Below are positions 8,006 through 16,802 of a DNA stretch of 64,000 nt, one piece after another (the stretch's first letter is position 1; the number at the start of each line of letters is the position of its first letter). A program made the position numbers and the translations under genes. The DNA is from JAKFWF01 sp031429105 (GTDB lineage Bacteria; Pseudomonadota; Alphaproteobacteria; Rhizobiales; Hyphomicrobiaceae), in assembly GCA_031429105.1 (NCBI GenBank), contig JANOYV010000120.1:14295-78294 (forward strand), written 5' to 3'. Under the pieces are notes generated by a model. The model ran no database searches. It saw only the letters and a program-made list of their open reading frames with translations, and was not told where the DNA came from.

Positions 8006-9043
8006 ATGTTATCGACTGTAACCGGCGTATTTTCGGACGATATTGCGATCGATCTCGGGACAGCGAATACGCTGGTGCACGTGATCGGTCGCGGTACGAT
8101 CATCGACGAGCCGTCCGTCGTCGCTATCCGGTCCTATAACGGGACGCGGGAGGTGCTGGCCGTTGGCTTGAAAGCCAAGATGATGCTCGGCCGCACGCCT
8201 GAATCGATCGAGACGATCCGTCCACTACGTGACGGTGTGATTGCTGATTTCATCGCTACCGAGGAAATGCTGCGGCAGTTCATTAAGCGTGCGAAGACAG
8301 TCATGGGCTTTCGTCGTCCACGCATTTTGATCTGCGTCCCAGCCGGTGCGACCCCTGTTGAACGTCGTGCAGTTTATGAAACGGCTGTTTCGGCTGGCGC
8401 CCGCCGAGTCTATTTGATTGAAGAACCAGTGGCGGCTTCCTTGGGCGCCGGGTTGCCAATTGACGACGCTGCCGGCTCGATGGTGTTGGATATTGGCGGG
8501 GGCACGACCGATATCGCTGTGCTATCGCTTGGTGGTGTCGTGCAGGCGCGATCCTTGCGCTGCGCCGGTAACGCGATGGATGAAGCGATCATCCGTTATG
8601 TGCGCCGCAAACATCAATTGCTGATTGGTGAAGTGAACGCTGAGCGTATTAAGATCGAAGCTGGCAGCGCTGTGACTCAAGCGGACGGACGCGCCGCCGA
8701 GATCCATATTCGCGGCCGGGATCTGCGGCAAGGGCGTCCCAAAAGCATCGTACTTGGTCCGCAGGATATTGCTGAGGCGCTCGAAGATCCGATCGAGGAG
8801 ATTGCTGAGTTCACACAGCGTGCGCTTGAAGATCTGCCACCCGAAGTTTCGACCGACATCTGCGAGCGGGGCATTCATCTGACCGGTGGCGGTGCCTTAC
8901 TCGATCAGCTCGATCGGGAACTGGAGCGCCGTGTCGGCGTTAAGTTCTCAGTGCCTGTCGAACCGATGCAATGTGTCGTGCGCGGAACGGCTGCCGTTCT
9001 TGCAGACCTGCCCCGGCGTGAGCATCTCTTGATAAAACCGTGA
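8006..9043 (+). CDS. mreB: Rod shape-determining protein MreB (actin homologue)
   Basis: 345-residue bacterial actin. ATP-site motifs are clear: phosphate 1 DLGTANTLVHV from D16, connect 1 and phosphate 2 as DIGGGTTDIAVLSLGG, and the adenosine motif LTGGGALL near the C-terminus. MreB polymerises under the inner membrane and directs the elongation complex (MreC, MreD, RodA, PBP2) that inserts peptidoglycan along the side wall. The five genes follow here in that order, consistent with one operon. ATG 8006 gives an N-terminus that leads straight into FSDDIAIDLG, as in the family; a GTG at 7994 would add four residues. Confidence 0.97.
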   Translation: MLSTVTGVFSDDIAIDLGTANTLVHVIGRGTIIDEPSVVAIRSYNGTREVLAVGLKAKMMLGRTPESIETIRPLRDGVIADFIATEEMLRQFIKRAKTVMGFRRPRILICVPAGATPVERRAVYETAVSAGARRVYLIEEPVAASLGAGLPIDDAAGSMVLDIGGGTTDIAVLSLGGVVQARSLRCAGNAMDEAIIRYVRRKHQLLIGEVNAERIKIEAGSAVTQADGRAAEIHIRGRDLRQGRPKSIVLGPQDIAEALEDPIEEIAEFTQRALEDLPPEVSTDICERGIHLTGGGALLDQLDRELERRVGVKFSVPVEPMQCVVRGTAAVLADLPRREHLLIKP

Positions 9044-9080
9044 TCTTTGTTCGATCGATCTTGAGAGCGCCAGCACCTTC

Positions 9081-10052
9081 ATGATTCAACTGCGCCACGA
9101 CAAGTATATGCGGCACCCGGCGCGGCTCCAGGCCGGAGATGGACGTGCGGACGGCTTTCGGCCAGGCTTGTTGTTCGTCTTGGTGTTCGTGTCGATTGCG
9201 CTGCTATTTTTAAGTCGGTTACAGCATGTCTACGTGACTGAGCTCAGACTGCAATTGGCCGAGTTGATGGCGCCGGTCTTGAAGGCAGCATTGGTGCCAC
9301 TGGAGCCAATTCGTCGTACCGGACAGCGGATTGCTAATTCCGCTGATATGTTCAGTGAACTTGATAGACTCCGGGCTGAAAACCAGCGACTGCGCGGTTG
9401 GGAGTGGCGCGCAATAGAGACAGAGCGCAAGATCGAGCAACTTGGCCGACTGGTCGGTGTGATCGACGAGCCTGGCCTTGCCTTCGCGACGGCACGCGTG
9501 GTGTCGGATTCCAGTGGCCCGTTCGTACGTTCGGCTATGCTTGGGATGGGGCGCGAGAATGGAATGCGGGCAGGGTATCCGGTCATAAATGCAAGTGGCC
9601 TTGTTGGTCGCATCGTGGAAGCAGGTGCGCGTGTGGCTCGAGTTCTACTGGTTACGGATATCAACAGTCGCATTCCGGTGCAGATCGGCAAAGCCGGTGT
9701 CCGTGCGGTGCTGCTGGGTGACAATGGGTCGGCGCCGCAGTTGGGCTACCTCTCATCGGTCGATACGATCGAGGTCGGCGATGAAGTCTTCACGTCCGGC
9801 ACTGGTGGGCTGTTTCCGCGCGGATTGCGGATCGGAGCAGTGATTGCGGATGGATTGGGATTCCGTATGGTTCCTCATGCAAACCCGAGTGAACTCGATT
9901 TTGTAAGTGTCTTGTTCTTCCAAAGCCCGGCACTTGAACTAGCTGATGAAGACAAGCCAATCCGTAGCCGTTCGGAGGGGCAGCGTGATAGCGTCGCTCG
10001 GAAGGCCGTTGCGGGTGCGGCGGCGTCAGACCACGGGATCAGTGCACCATGA
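9081..10052 (+). CDS. mreC: Rod shape-determining protein MreC
   Basis: 323-residue inner-membrane anchored periplasmic scaffold of the elongation machinery. A short basic cytoplasmic N-terminus is followed by one transmembrane segment (LLFVLVFVSIALLFLSRL, about residues 30-47), a coiled-coil stretch around ELDRLRAENQRLRGWE, and then the paired beta-barrel MreC core with RVVSDSSGPFVRSAMLG, GLVGRIVEAG, VLLVTDINSRIPVQI and the GDEVFTSGTGGLFPRGL motif. MreC links MreB filaments to PBP2. The C-terminal 50 residues are low-complexity and charged, as is common in alphaproteobacterial MreC. Its stop overlaps the mreD start (ATGA). Confidence 0.93.
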   Translation: MIQLRHDKYMRHPARLQAGDGRADGFRPGLLFVLVFVSIALLFLSRLQHVYVTELRLQLAELMAPVLKAALVPLEPIRRTGQRIANSADMFSELDRLRAENQRLRGWEWRAIETERKIEQLGRLVGVIDEPGLAFATARVVSDSSGPFVRSAMLGMGRENGMRAGYPVINASGLVGRIVEAGARVARVLLVTDINSRIPVQIGKAGVRAVLLGDNGSAPQLGYLSSVDTIEVGDEVFTSGTGGLFPRGLRIGAVIADGLGFRMVPHANPSELDFVSVLFFQSPALELADEDKPIRSRSEGQRDSVARKAVAGAAASDHGISAP

Positions 10053-10564
10053 TGCGTGGTCCTAACCGACTGGTCCCAGGCATCAGCGTAGCGGTGCTGA
10101 CTGTGGTGGCTGCCCTGCCGTGGGGGCTGCCATCTGAATCTCGATTTTTTCTACCACTATTGCCCTTTACCGCAATTCATATTTGGACTTTGCGGTGCCC
10201 GCGACAAATGCCGGAGTGGCTTGTGTTCCTGGCAGGACTGGCAACGGATGTTTTGAGCCATGGGCCGCTGGGGTTCTGGTCGTTGGTGTTGTTGTTAGGT
10301 CGAAGCCTTGTGCTGATATTGCCACCGCCGCAGGACTGGGGAGGGGCCGGGCGCTGGTTTCATTTCTGCGCGACGCTTTTGGCTCTGGCGCTGACACAGT
10401 GGGTCGTCGCATCCGCCTACTTCATGAGTTGGTTTGAATGGTCGCCTTTGGCGCGCAGCGTGTTCGCCGCAAGCCTCGCATATCCGTTGATCGAATTGCT
10501 GCTTCGACCGTTCAGTCGATCATGGTCGCGCACGCTTAACCCAAGTCTTTCACGAGGGGCTTAG
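10049..10564 (+). CDS. mreD: Rod shape-determining protein MreD
   Basis: 171-residue hydrophobic inner-membrane protein with about five predicted transmembrane helices (for example VAVLTVVAALPWGLPS, FFLPLLPFTAIHIW, WSLVLLLGRSLVLIL). The length and position, directly overlapping mreC by four bases and six bases before the PBP2 gene, identify it as MreD more than any strict motif does. MreD is needed for assembly of the MreBCD elongation complex. MreD sequences diverge quickly, so the name rests partly on synteny. Confidence 0.88.
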   Translation: MMRGPNRLVPGISVAVLTVVAALPWGLPSESRFFLPLLPFTAIHIWTLRCPRQMPEWLVFLAGLATDVLSHGPLGFWSLVLLLGRSLVLILPPPQDWGGAGRWFHFCATLLALALTQWVVASAYFMSWFEWSPLARSVFAASLAYPLIELLLRPFSRSWSRTLNPSLSRGA

Positions 10565-10570
10565 GCGCAC

Positions 10571-12439
10571 ATGTTTGGCAACCAGGCCGATGATGACGAC
10601 GAGCAGCGTCGTCGTTTCTCGCGACGCGCACTGCTGGTTGGGTTCGGCCAGACCGCAGCATTCGGCGCGCTTGCAACCAAGCTCTTCCAATTGCAGGTTC
10701 TTGAAGCAACACGTTACGCTCCATTGGCCGACGAGAACCGGATCAACGTGCAACTTGTGGCGCCGGTTCGCGGGCGCATCCTGGATCGCTATGGTGAAGT
10801 ACTCGCGGGCAATGACGAAGGATATCGCGCAGTCCTCATTCCCTCACTGGCTGGCAATGTCGCACATGTCTTGGAGCGCTTCTCCAAGATTGTTCCGATC
10901 AGCATCGAGGAGCGCGAACGATTCATTGCCCGCGCGCGTCGACAGCAACCGAACCTACCTTTGATTATCGCGACCGATCTTGATTTTGAGCAGATCGCCA
11001 GCGTCAATTTGATGGCGCCGCAGCTGCCGGGCGTCCAGATCGAAATGTCGGCTGCGCGAAAGTATCTGGCAGGCGATACCGTCGGTCATGTCGTTGGGCA
11101 CGTCGGTAGCGTTGATCGTGTGGGTATCGATGATGATCCCGTGCTCCGCTTGCCCGGCTTGAAGATTGGTCGCAGCGGCGTCGAGCGTGGCATGGACGAG
11201 CGTCTGCGCGGCCGCAGCGGCACGATCAAACACGAAGTCGACGCCCGTGGTCGCATCGTACGCACCCTGTCTCAGACCGAGCCGGTACGTGGCGACGACG
11301 TGGCACTAACGATCGACACTCAACTGCAGCGGGCGTGCGTCGCTCGGTTGTCGCGTGAACGGCGTGCGTCTGCAGTGGCAATCGACGTCACAACCGGTGA
11401 TGTTGTGATGATGGTGTCGGTGCCAACACATGATCCTGGTGCCCTGGTCAAGGGTGTCACGATGCGCGCTTGGGAAAAGCTGCGAGAGCAGGGCAACGAT
11501 CCGATGGTCAATCGAGCAATTCGAGGGCTCTATCCGCCCGGCTCGACGTTTAAAATGGTGACGGCGCTGGCGGCGCTCGAAGCTGGTGTGATCAACTTGA
11601 CGACCAAGATAACGTGCGAAGGGCAGACCGAGCTTGCCAGTCAGATCTTCCGCTGTTGGAAGCGCACCGGTCATGGAGCCTGCGACGTGCACCGTGCGAT
11701 GCGGGAGAGCTGTGATTGTTTCTTCTATGAGGCAGCGCATAAGGTCGGCATTGAAGCGATTGCTGCGATGGGGCATCGACTAGGCTTTGGACAAACCTAC
11801 GATACGGGGCTTGCCCATCAAAAGGCCGGTGTCATGCCAAACCCGGCTTGGAAACGGGGCCGGTTCAACAAATCATGGCTCGGCGGTGAGACCCTGCTGG
11901 CCGGTATCGGGCAGGGATACGTGCTGACGACGCCGCTACAGTTGGCTGTAATGACCGCGCGCATTGCTACCGGGCGTGTGATTATCCCACAATTAGTGCG
12001 ACCGGAGGCGGGCATGGTTCCAGCGTCATTTGGAATGCTCGGGCTGAAGCCACAGCTGATCGATGCAATTAGGCGTGGCATGACAGCGGTGGTCAATGAA
12101 GATGGCGGTACTGGCGGCAATGCGCGTCTGGACGATGGGCAGCCGCTGGTTGCAGGCAAGACTGGGACATCGCAAGTCTCGCGCGCGTCCGCTGATCGAA
12201 ATGGTGTTGAACTCAGCTGGGCGCAGCGCGACCATGCCTTGTTTGTGGCTTATGTGCCTGCAAACAAACCGCGTTATGCAATTTCGGTTGTTGTTGAGCA
12301 CGGCGGCGGCGGTGGTGCCACGGCTGGCCCGGTAATGAAGGATCTCATCACCGAAGTATTGGCTCGTGATCCGGCCGTCCGACCCGCTTTTCCCGATATG
12401 AGTGGCTCCGCACCAGTTCATCGAGCGAGGCAGGGTTAA
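10571..12439 (+). CDS. mrdA: Penicillin-binding protein 2 (peptidoglycan D,D-transpeptidase)
   Basis: 622-residue class B penicillin-binding protein that cross-links side-wall peptidoglycan with its partner RodA. A single N-terminal membrane anchor (RRALLVGFGQTAAFGALA) precedes the dimerisation domain and the transpeptidase domain. The three active-site motifs are present: S325-TFK (PPGSTFKMV), the second motif S380-C-D382, and K530-T-G (VAGKTGTSQ). The RGRILDRYGEVLA segment near residue 60 is the usual PBP2 signature. The gene starts six bases after mreD and ends five bases before rodA, so all are co-transcribed. The protein is anchored in the inner membrane with its catalytic domain in the periplasm. 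Confidence 0.95.
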   Translation: MFGNQADDDDEQRRRFSRRALLVGFGQTAAFGALATKLFQLQVLEATRYAPLADENRINVQLVAPVRGRILDRYGEVLAGNDEGYRAVLIPSLAGNVAHVLERFSKIVPISIEERERFIARARRQQPNLPLIIATDLDFEQIASVNLMAPQLPGVQIEMSAARKYLAGDTVGHVVGHVGSVDRVGIDDDPVLRLPGLKIGRSGVERGMDERLRGRSGTIKHEVDARGRIVRTLSQTEPVRGDDVALTIDTQLQRACVARLSRERRASAVAIDVTTGDVVMMVSVPTHDPGALVKGVTMRAWEKLREQGNDPMVNRAIRGLYPPGSTFKMVTALAALEAGVINLTTKITCEGQTELASQIFRCWKRTGHGACDVHRAMRESCDCFFYEAAHKVGIEAIAAMGHRLGFGQTYDTGLAHQKAGVMPNPAWKRGRFNKSWLGGETLLAGIGQGYVLTTPLQLAVMTARIATGRVIIPQLVRPEAGMVPASFGMLGLKPQLIDAIRRGMTAVVNEDGGTGGNARLDDGQPLVAGKTGTSQVSRASADRNGVELSWAQRDHALFVAYVPANKPRYAISVVVEHGGGGGATAGPVMKDLITEVLARDPAVRPAFPDMSGSAPVHRARQG

Positions 12440-12444
12440 ACATC

Positions 12445-13578
12445 ATGAACCGTGCATTTGGCTCGTTTTCGGTTCCTCAGACCATCGGCGCAAAGCTAAT
12501 GCGCATTCACTGGCCAGTGGCAGCGCTTCTGTGCCTGCTCGCCGGTATTGGGGTGTCGGCCTTGTACTCGGTTGCCGGTGGCAGCTATAGCCCATGGGCC
12601 GAGCGTCATGCACTCCGTTTTATCATAACGCTCGGTCTGGTGATCGCCATCGCGTTAACGCCACTGCGGGTTTGGCTGTGGCTTGCGGTTCCTGCATACG
12701 GCCTTGCCCTGGGCCTACTGGTGCTGGTTCCACTGGTTGGCACGGAAGCGCTCGGCGCTAAGCGTTGGCTAAGTTTGGGCGGCGTTACATTCCAACCAGC
12801 CGAACTGATGAAGGTTGCGTTGGTACTGATGCTGGCCCGTTACTACCAGTGGCTGGGTGCGCGTCGAGTTTCGCGGCCGCACTGGGTCCTACTGCCGCTG
12901 CTATTGATTGCCGCACCCGTTGTTTTGACGCTCAAGCAACCTGATCTCGGTACAGCTGTTCTATTCGCGGTCGTTGGCTTATCGTTGATGTTTCTGGCCG
13001 GCATCAGCATTTTATATTTTATTGGTGGTGGCGTTTTGTGTGTGCTCCTGGCACCGCTGATCTGGCAGCGGTTGCATGATTATCAGCGACGGCGCATCGA
13101 GATTTTTCTGGATCCAGAAAAAGATCCGCTGGGGGCAGGCTACCACATCACGCAATCGAAAATTGCGTTGGGATCTGGTGGCGCGTCGGGCAAGGGGTTT
13201 TTGCAGGGCACGCAAAGCCAGCTAAACTTCCTACCGGAGAAACACACCGACTTTATCTTCACGACCTTTGCAGAGGAGTGGGGATTTGCCGGGGCAATCG
13301 GGTTGTTGGGGCTTTATGTCGTGCTGTTTTTGCTGGTTCTTTCTATGGCGTTTTCCTGCCGCAGTCAGTTTGCCAGATTGATCATCGCGGGCGCGGGTCT
13401 CATTCTCTTTCTCTACGCGTTCATCAATGTCGCCATGGTGAGTGGCCTCGTTCCGGTCGTTGGCGTGCCACTGCCGCTGGTCTCATATGGTGGCACGTCG
13501 ATGACGACGATCATGATCGCGCTCGGAGTTGCAATGTGTGCGTTCGTCAACCGATCTCAAGGCGTGCGTCGCGGCTGA
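12445..13578 (+). CDS. rodA: Peptidoglycan glycosyltransferase RodA (SEDS family)
   Basis: 377-residue SEDS-family polytopic membrane protein with about ten helices. Family motifs include GAKRWLSLGGVTFQPAELMK, LKQPDLGTAVLF, QRRRIEIFLDPEKDPLGAGYH, and near the end FAEEWGFAGAIGLLGLY and PVVGVPLPLVSYGGTS. RodA polymerises lipid II into glycan strands during elongation, working with the transpeptidase encoded just upstream. It is the last gene of the mreBCD-mrdA-rodA cluster; about 200 bases without a recognisable gene or clear terminator separate it from tRNA-Lys. Confidence 0.95.
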   Translation: MNRAFGSFSVPQTIGAKLMRIHWPVAALLCLLAGIGVSALYSVAGGSYSPWAERHALRFIITLGLVIAIALTPLRVWLWLAVPAYGLALGLLVLVPLVGTEALGAKRWLSLGGVTFQPAELMKVALVLMLARYYQWLGARRVSRPHWVLLPLLLIAAPVVLTLKQPDLGTAVLFAVVGLSLMFLAGISILYFIGGGVLCVLLAPLIWQRLHDYQRRRIEIFLDPEKDPLGAGYHITQSKIALGSGGASGKGFLQGTQSQLNFLPEKHTDFIFTTFAEEWGFAGAIGLLGLYVVLFLLVLSMAFSCRSQFARLIIAGAGLILFLYAFINVAMVSGLVPVVGVPLPLVSYGGTSMTTIMIALGVAMCAFVNRSQGVRRG

Positions 13579-13776
13579 TCAGGGGACACCGTTGAAAGTG
13601 CCAAGCCGCGGCAACTCAACACTGGTGAAAATGCTGACGACGCGACTAGACAGGCTCCATCGCCAGTGTTATGGCGCTGTCTCGGGGCTTGAACGTCCAG
13701 GCGTTTGGGTGCGGGTTTCTGTTGTCTTAGCAGACCGATGCAGATGGGCCGCACTGTTGCTGCCCTTGCGAGAGTT

Positions 13777-13852
13777 GGGTGATTAGCTCAGTTGGTAGAG
13801 CAGGTGACTCTTAATCACCGGGTCGTAGGTTCGAATCCTACATCACCCACCA
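13777..13852 (+). tRNA. tRNA-Lys (anticodon CUU)
   Basis: A full 76-base cloverleaf was folded by hand. The acceptor stem pairs GGGTGAT with ATCACCC, the D stem pairs GCTC with GAGC, the anticodon stem GGTGA/TCACC encloses loop CTCTTAA (anticodon CTT, reads AAG lysine), and the T stem GTAGG/CCTAC encloses TTCGAAT. The discriminator base is A and the CCA end is encoded. The rest of the 376-base stretch between rodA and nadE (13579-13776 and 13853-13954) holds no gene I can support. No integrase or repeated 3' end suggests integration here. Confidence 0.97.
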
Positions 13853-13954
13853 TTTTCTTGAGTGTCGTTATGCAAGTGCTGCGGCGTTAAATCCTGCAGA
13901 ATCTGGGGCGTCGCGTGATTGCCTAGGCCAGCATTGCTGCCCTAGTGTGCAGCC

Positions 13955-15700
13955 ATGAACAAACCAATCACGAACATACTCAAAATCGCCCTGGCCCAGT
14001 CCAATCCGACGGTTGGGGATATCGCGGGTAATGTGGCGAAAGCGAAGGCTGCGCACGCCGCCGCCGCCAAGCTCGGCGCCGATCTCGTGGTGCTGTCCGA
14101 GCTTTTCATAACCGGCTATCCGCCGGAAGACCTAGTCAAGAAACCGGCGTTCGTTGCAGCTTCGCGCGCAGCGACCGAGGCGCTTGCCGCATCGTTGCCG
14201 ACTGACGGCCCGGGCATGATCATCGGCACCGTGTGGCCCGAGGACGGCAAAGTCTATAACGCGGTCGCACTGATCGACCACGGTCGCATCGAGGCGCTGC
14301 GCTTCAAGGTCGACCTGCCGAACTATGGCGTGTTCGACGAAAAGCGCGTGTTCGATGCAGGTCCATTGCCCGGCCCAGTGAACTTTCGCGGCGTGCGGAT
14401 CGGCGTGCCGATTTGCGAAGATATCTGGAGTGATCAAGTCACTGAATGCCTGCAGGAGTGCGGCGCCGAAATGCTGGTCTCGCCGAACGGTTCGCCGTTC
14501 GATTGGCCGAAGCCCGATCGGCGGATGCAGGTCGCCGTCACGCGCATAACGGAAACGCGGTTGCCGTTGGTCTATCTCAATCAGGTCGGCGGCCAGGACG
14601 AACTGGTGTTCGACGGCGCGTCGTTCGTGTTGAACAGCGATTGCTCGCTAGCAGTTCAATTGCCGGCGTGGGAAGAGGCACTTGTCCTCACCGAATGGCA
14701 CAAGAGCGCCGAAGGCTGGTCCTGCGCGCCGGGCCGCCAGGCAGTTTTGCCGGAGCTGGACGCGGCGGCCTACCACGCCTGCATGTTGGGCTTGCGCGAC
14801 TACGTGTCGAAAAACGGCTTCCCAAGCGTGGTGCTCGGCCTTTCTGGTGGCGTCGATTCGGCTCTCGTTGCAGCCCTTGCCGCTGATGCACTCGGCCCCG
14901 ACAAGGTGCATGCAATCATGCTGCCGTATCGCTACACCTCAAAGGATAGCCTCGTCGATGCAGCGGCCTGCGCCAACGCGCTGGGCATCCGTTACGACAG
15001 TGTGGCCATCGGCGGCCCCGTCGATGCGCTGATGACATCGCTCGCCGAAATGTTTACTGGCACGACACCAGGGCTCACCGAAGAAAACGTCCAGAGCCGC
15101 ATCCGTGGCAGCACCTTGATGGCAGTTTCGAACAAGTTCGGCGGCATGGTGCTGACCACGGGCAACAAGAGCGAAATGTCGGTCGGTTATGCGACGCTGT
15201 ACGGCGACATGAACGGGGGCTTCAATCCAATTAAAGACCTCTACAAGATGGAGGTCTATCGGCTCTGCCGTTGGCGCAATGCCAACGTGCCGACGGGCGG
15301 CAAAGCACCCGGCGGCATCGTGATCCCGGAGAACATTATCACCAAGGCGCCGACCGCCGAACTGCGCGAGAACCAGAAGGATCAGGATAGCTTGCCCGAG
15401 TACGACGTGCTCGACGACATCCTGAAATGCCTCGTCGAAGAGGAGATGTCAGTGCCGCAAATCATCGCGCGTGGGCATTCAGTCGAGGTCGTGAAGAAGA
15501 TCGAGCGGTTGCTGTATCTCGCTGAGTACAAGCGGCGACAGGCCGCCCCCGGCGTGAAGATTTCCGCCCGCAATTTCGGGAGAGACCGGCGGTATCCGAT
15601 TACGAATAGATTTCGGGAGGATGCGGCGGCAGTGGCAGCCGCAAATGCAGCGGCGCCGAAGTCGGTCATGCCGCGGGCAGATGGTGGGGATGCGGGGTAG
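13955..15700 (+). CDS. nadE: Glutamine-dependent NAD+ synthetase
   Basis: 581-residue two-domain enzyme that amidates nicotinic acid adenine dinucleotide to NAD+ with ATP, taking ammonia from glutamine. The N-terminal nitrilase-type glutaminase has the Glu-Lys-Cys triad contexts LSELFITGYPPEDL, KVDLPNYGVFDEKR and PICEDIW. The C-terminal synthetase has the ATP pyrophosphatase loop LGLSGGVDSALVA and later TTGNKSEMSVGYATLYGDM with GGFNPIKDLYK. Length and order of domains are normal for the NadE/QNS1 type. It stands alone, with no visible operon partner. Confidence 0.95.
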   Translation: MNKPITNILKIALAQSNPTVGDIAGNVAKAKAAHAAAAKLGADLVVLSELFITGYPPEDLVKKPAFVAASRAATEALAASLPTDGPGMIIGTVWPEDGKVYNAVALIDHGRIEALRFKVDLPNYGVFDEKRVFDAGPLPGPVNFRGVRIGVPICEDIWSDQVTECLQECGAEMLVSPNGSPFDWPKPDRRMQVAVTRITETRLPLVYLNQVGGQDELVFDGASFVLNSDCSLAVQLPAWEEALVLTEWHKSAEGWSCAPGRQAVLPELDAAAYHACMLGLRDYVSKNGFPSVVLGLSGGVDSALVAALAADALGPDKVHAIMLPYRYTSKDSLVDAAACANALGIRYDSVAIGGPVDALMTSLAEMFTGTTPGLTEENVQSRIRGSTLMAVSNKFGGMVLTTGNKSEMSVGYATLYGDMNGGFNPIKDLYKMEVYRLCRWRNANVPTGGKAPGGIVIPENIITKAPTAELRENQKDQDSLPEYDVLDDILKCLVEEEMSVPQIIARGHSVEVVKKIERLLYLAEYKRRQAAPGVKISARNFGRDRRYPITNRFREDAAAVAAANAAAPKSVMPRADGGDAG

Positions 15701-15904
15701 GGTTGTGAAGTTTAGAACGTGCATCTGGGCAACTCTGAAACCGAGTTTATTCTCAGTAGAGCGGCCCGATCACCAGGCGATTGAAGAATTGCAATCGACC
15801 GCGACCCCCGGGCTCGCATGCTGAATTTAGGGCACTGGCGACCACCCCAACGACCGGACGCGATCACGAGCGCTCCGTTCGGAAGGTGGACCTTAGACCC
15901 ACCC

Positions 15905-16651
15905 CTACCTCGCCCCACCGATATCCACCAGACTGCTGGTCACGTAAGACGCGGCGGGGGAGAGTAGCCACAGCACCGTCTCGCCAACTTCTTCAGGCGA
16001 GCCGACGCGGCCTTGTGGGACTAATCCCACGAGCTTTTTTAGCCGCTCGGTGTCGCCGGTCGCATCATGTATTTCAGTGTCGATCAAGCCCGGTCGCACG
16101 GCATTGACGCGGATGCCTTGCGGGGCTACCTCGATTGAAAGACCCTGTGTGAACGTATCAATTGCGCCCTTGGAGGCCGCATAGGCGAGCATGCCGTTGG
16201 CGCCGCCAATGACAGCAGCGCGGCTACTCATGTTGACGATTGCGCCGCCCTTGCCGCCGGTTTTGGTTGACATGCGCTTCACCGCCTCGGCCGCACAGAG
16301 GAATTGGCTTGTCACGTTGATGCGCCAATGGTCGTTGAGCAAAGTTTCAGTTAGGCCCGTGATCGGTGCATAGGTGTGGACAATGCCCGCGTTATTGAAC
16401 AAGCCAGTGACGGGGCCGAGCCGCTTGTCGGTCTCGGCGAACAGATGGGCTGCGCCTGCCGCCGTCGAGACATCGGCTTTGATGGCAACGGCCTTGCCGC
16501 CGCTTTTCTCAATTGTGGCGACTATTTCAGCTGCCCGATCCGGGCTCGCATTGTAATTTACCGCAATCGCCCACCCGCGTGCGCCGGCGAGTTTCGCAGT
16601 CGCAGCCCCAATACCCCGGCTAGCACCTGTGATGACCAAAACGCTGCTCAT
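15905..16651 (-). CDS. SDR family oxidoreductase
   Basis: 248-residue classical short-chain dehydrogenase/reductase. The coenzyme motif TGASRGIGAA starts at T8, NNAG lies at 86-89, the active-site serine is in NMSSRAAV (S142/S143), and the catalytic pair is Y157-x3-K161 in YAASKGAID. The C-terminal VNAVRPGLIDTEIH and SSLVDIGG are typical of the 3-oxoacyl-ACP reductase/glucose dehydrogenase branch. The basic residue after the first glycine of the loop and the N at 33 hint at NADP preference, but this is not certain. Substrate unknown. Divergent from the glucan gene that follows. Confidence 0.9.
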   Translation of the reverse strand: MSSVLVITGASRGIGAATAKLAGARGWAIAVNYNASPDRAAEIVATIEKSGGKAVAIKADVSTAAGAAHLFAETDKRLGPVTGLFNNAGIVHTYAPITGLTETLLNDHWRINVTSQFLCAAEAVKRMSTKTGGKGGAIVNMSSRAAVIGGANGMLAYAASKGAIDTFTQGLSIEVAPQGIRVNAVRPGLIDTEIHDATGDTERLKKLVGLVPQGRVGSPEEVGETVLWLLSPAASYVTSSLVDIGGAR

Positions 16652-16802
16652 GTGCCCGTCCTCCCGCTAAACTGTGTTGGGCCAAGGATAGGCTGGAAGT
16701 TGCGACAACTTGAACCCCTGTTTGCGCAACCGTCACCTGCCTTGGAATTGCCGTGAGAATTCAGCTACCAGGGCGCTGCGACTAAACATGGGCGGGACAA
16801 AC

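Noticed and set aside
13777..13852. tRNA-Lys gene as an integration site for a mobile element
   Set aside because: No integrase, no repeat of the tRNA 3' end and no change of gene type next to it; the following gene is housekeeping nadE.
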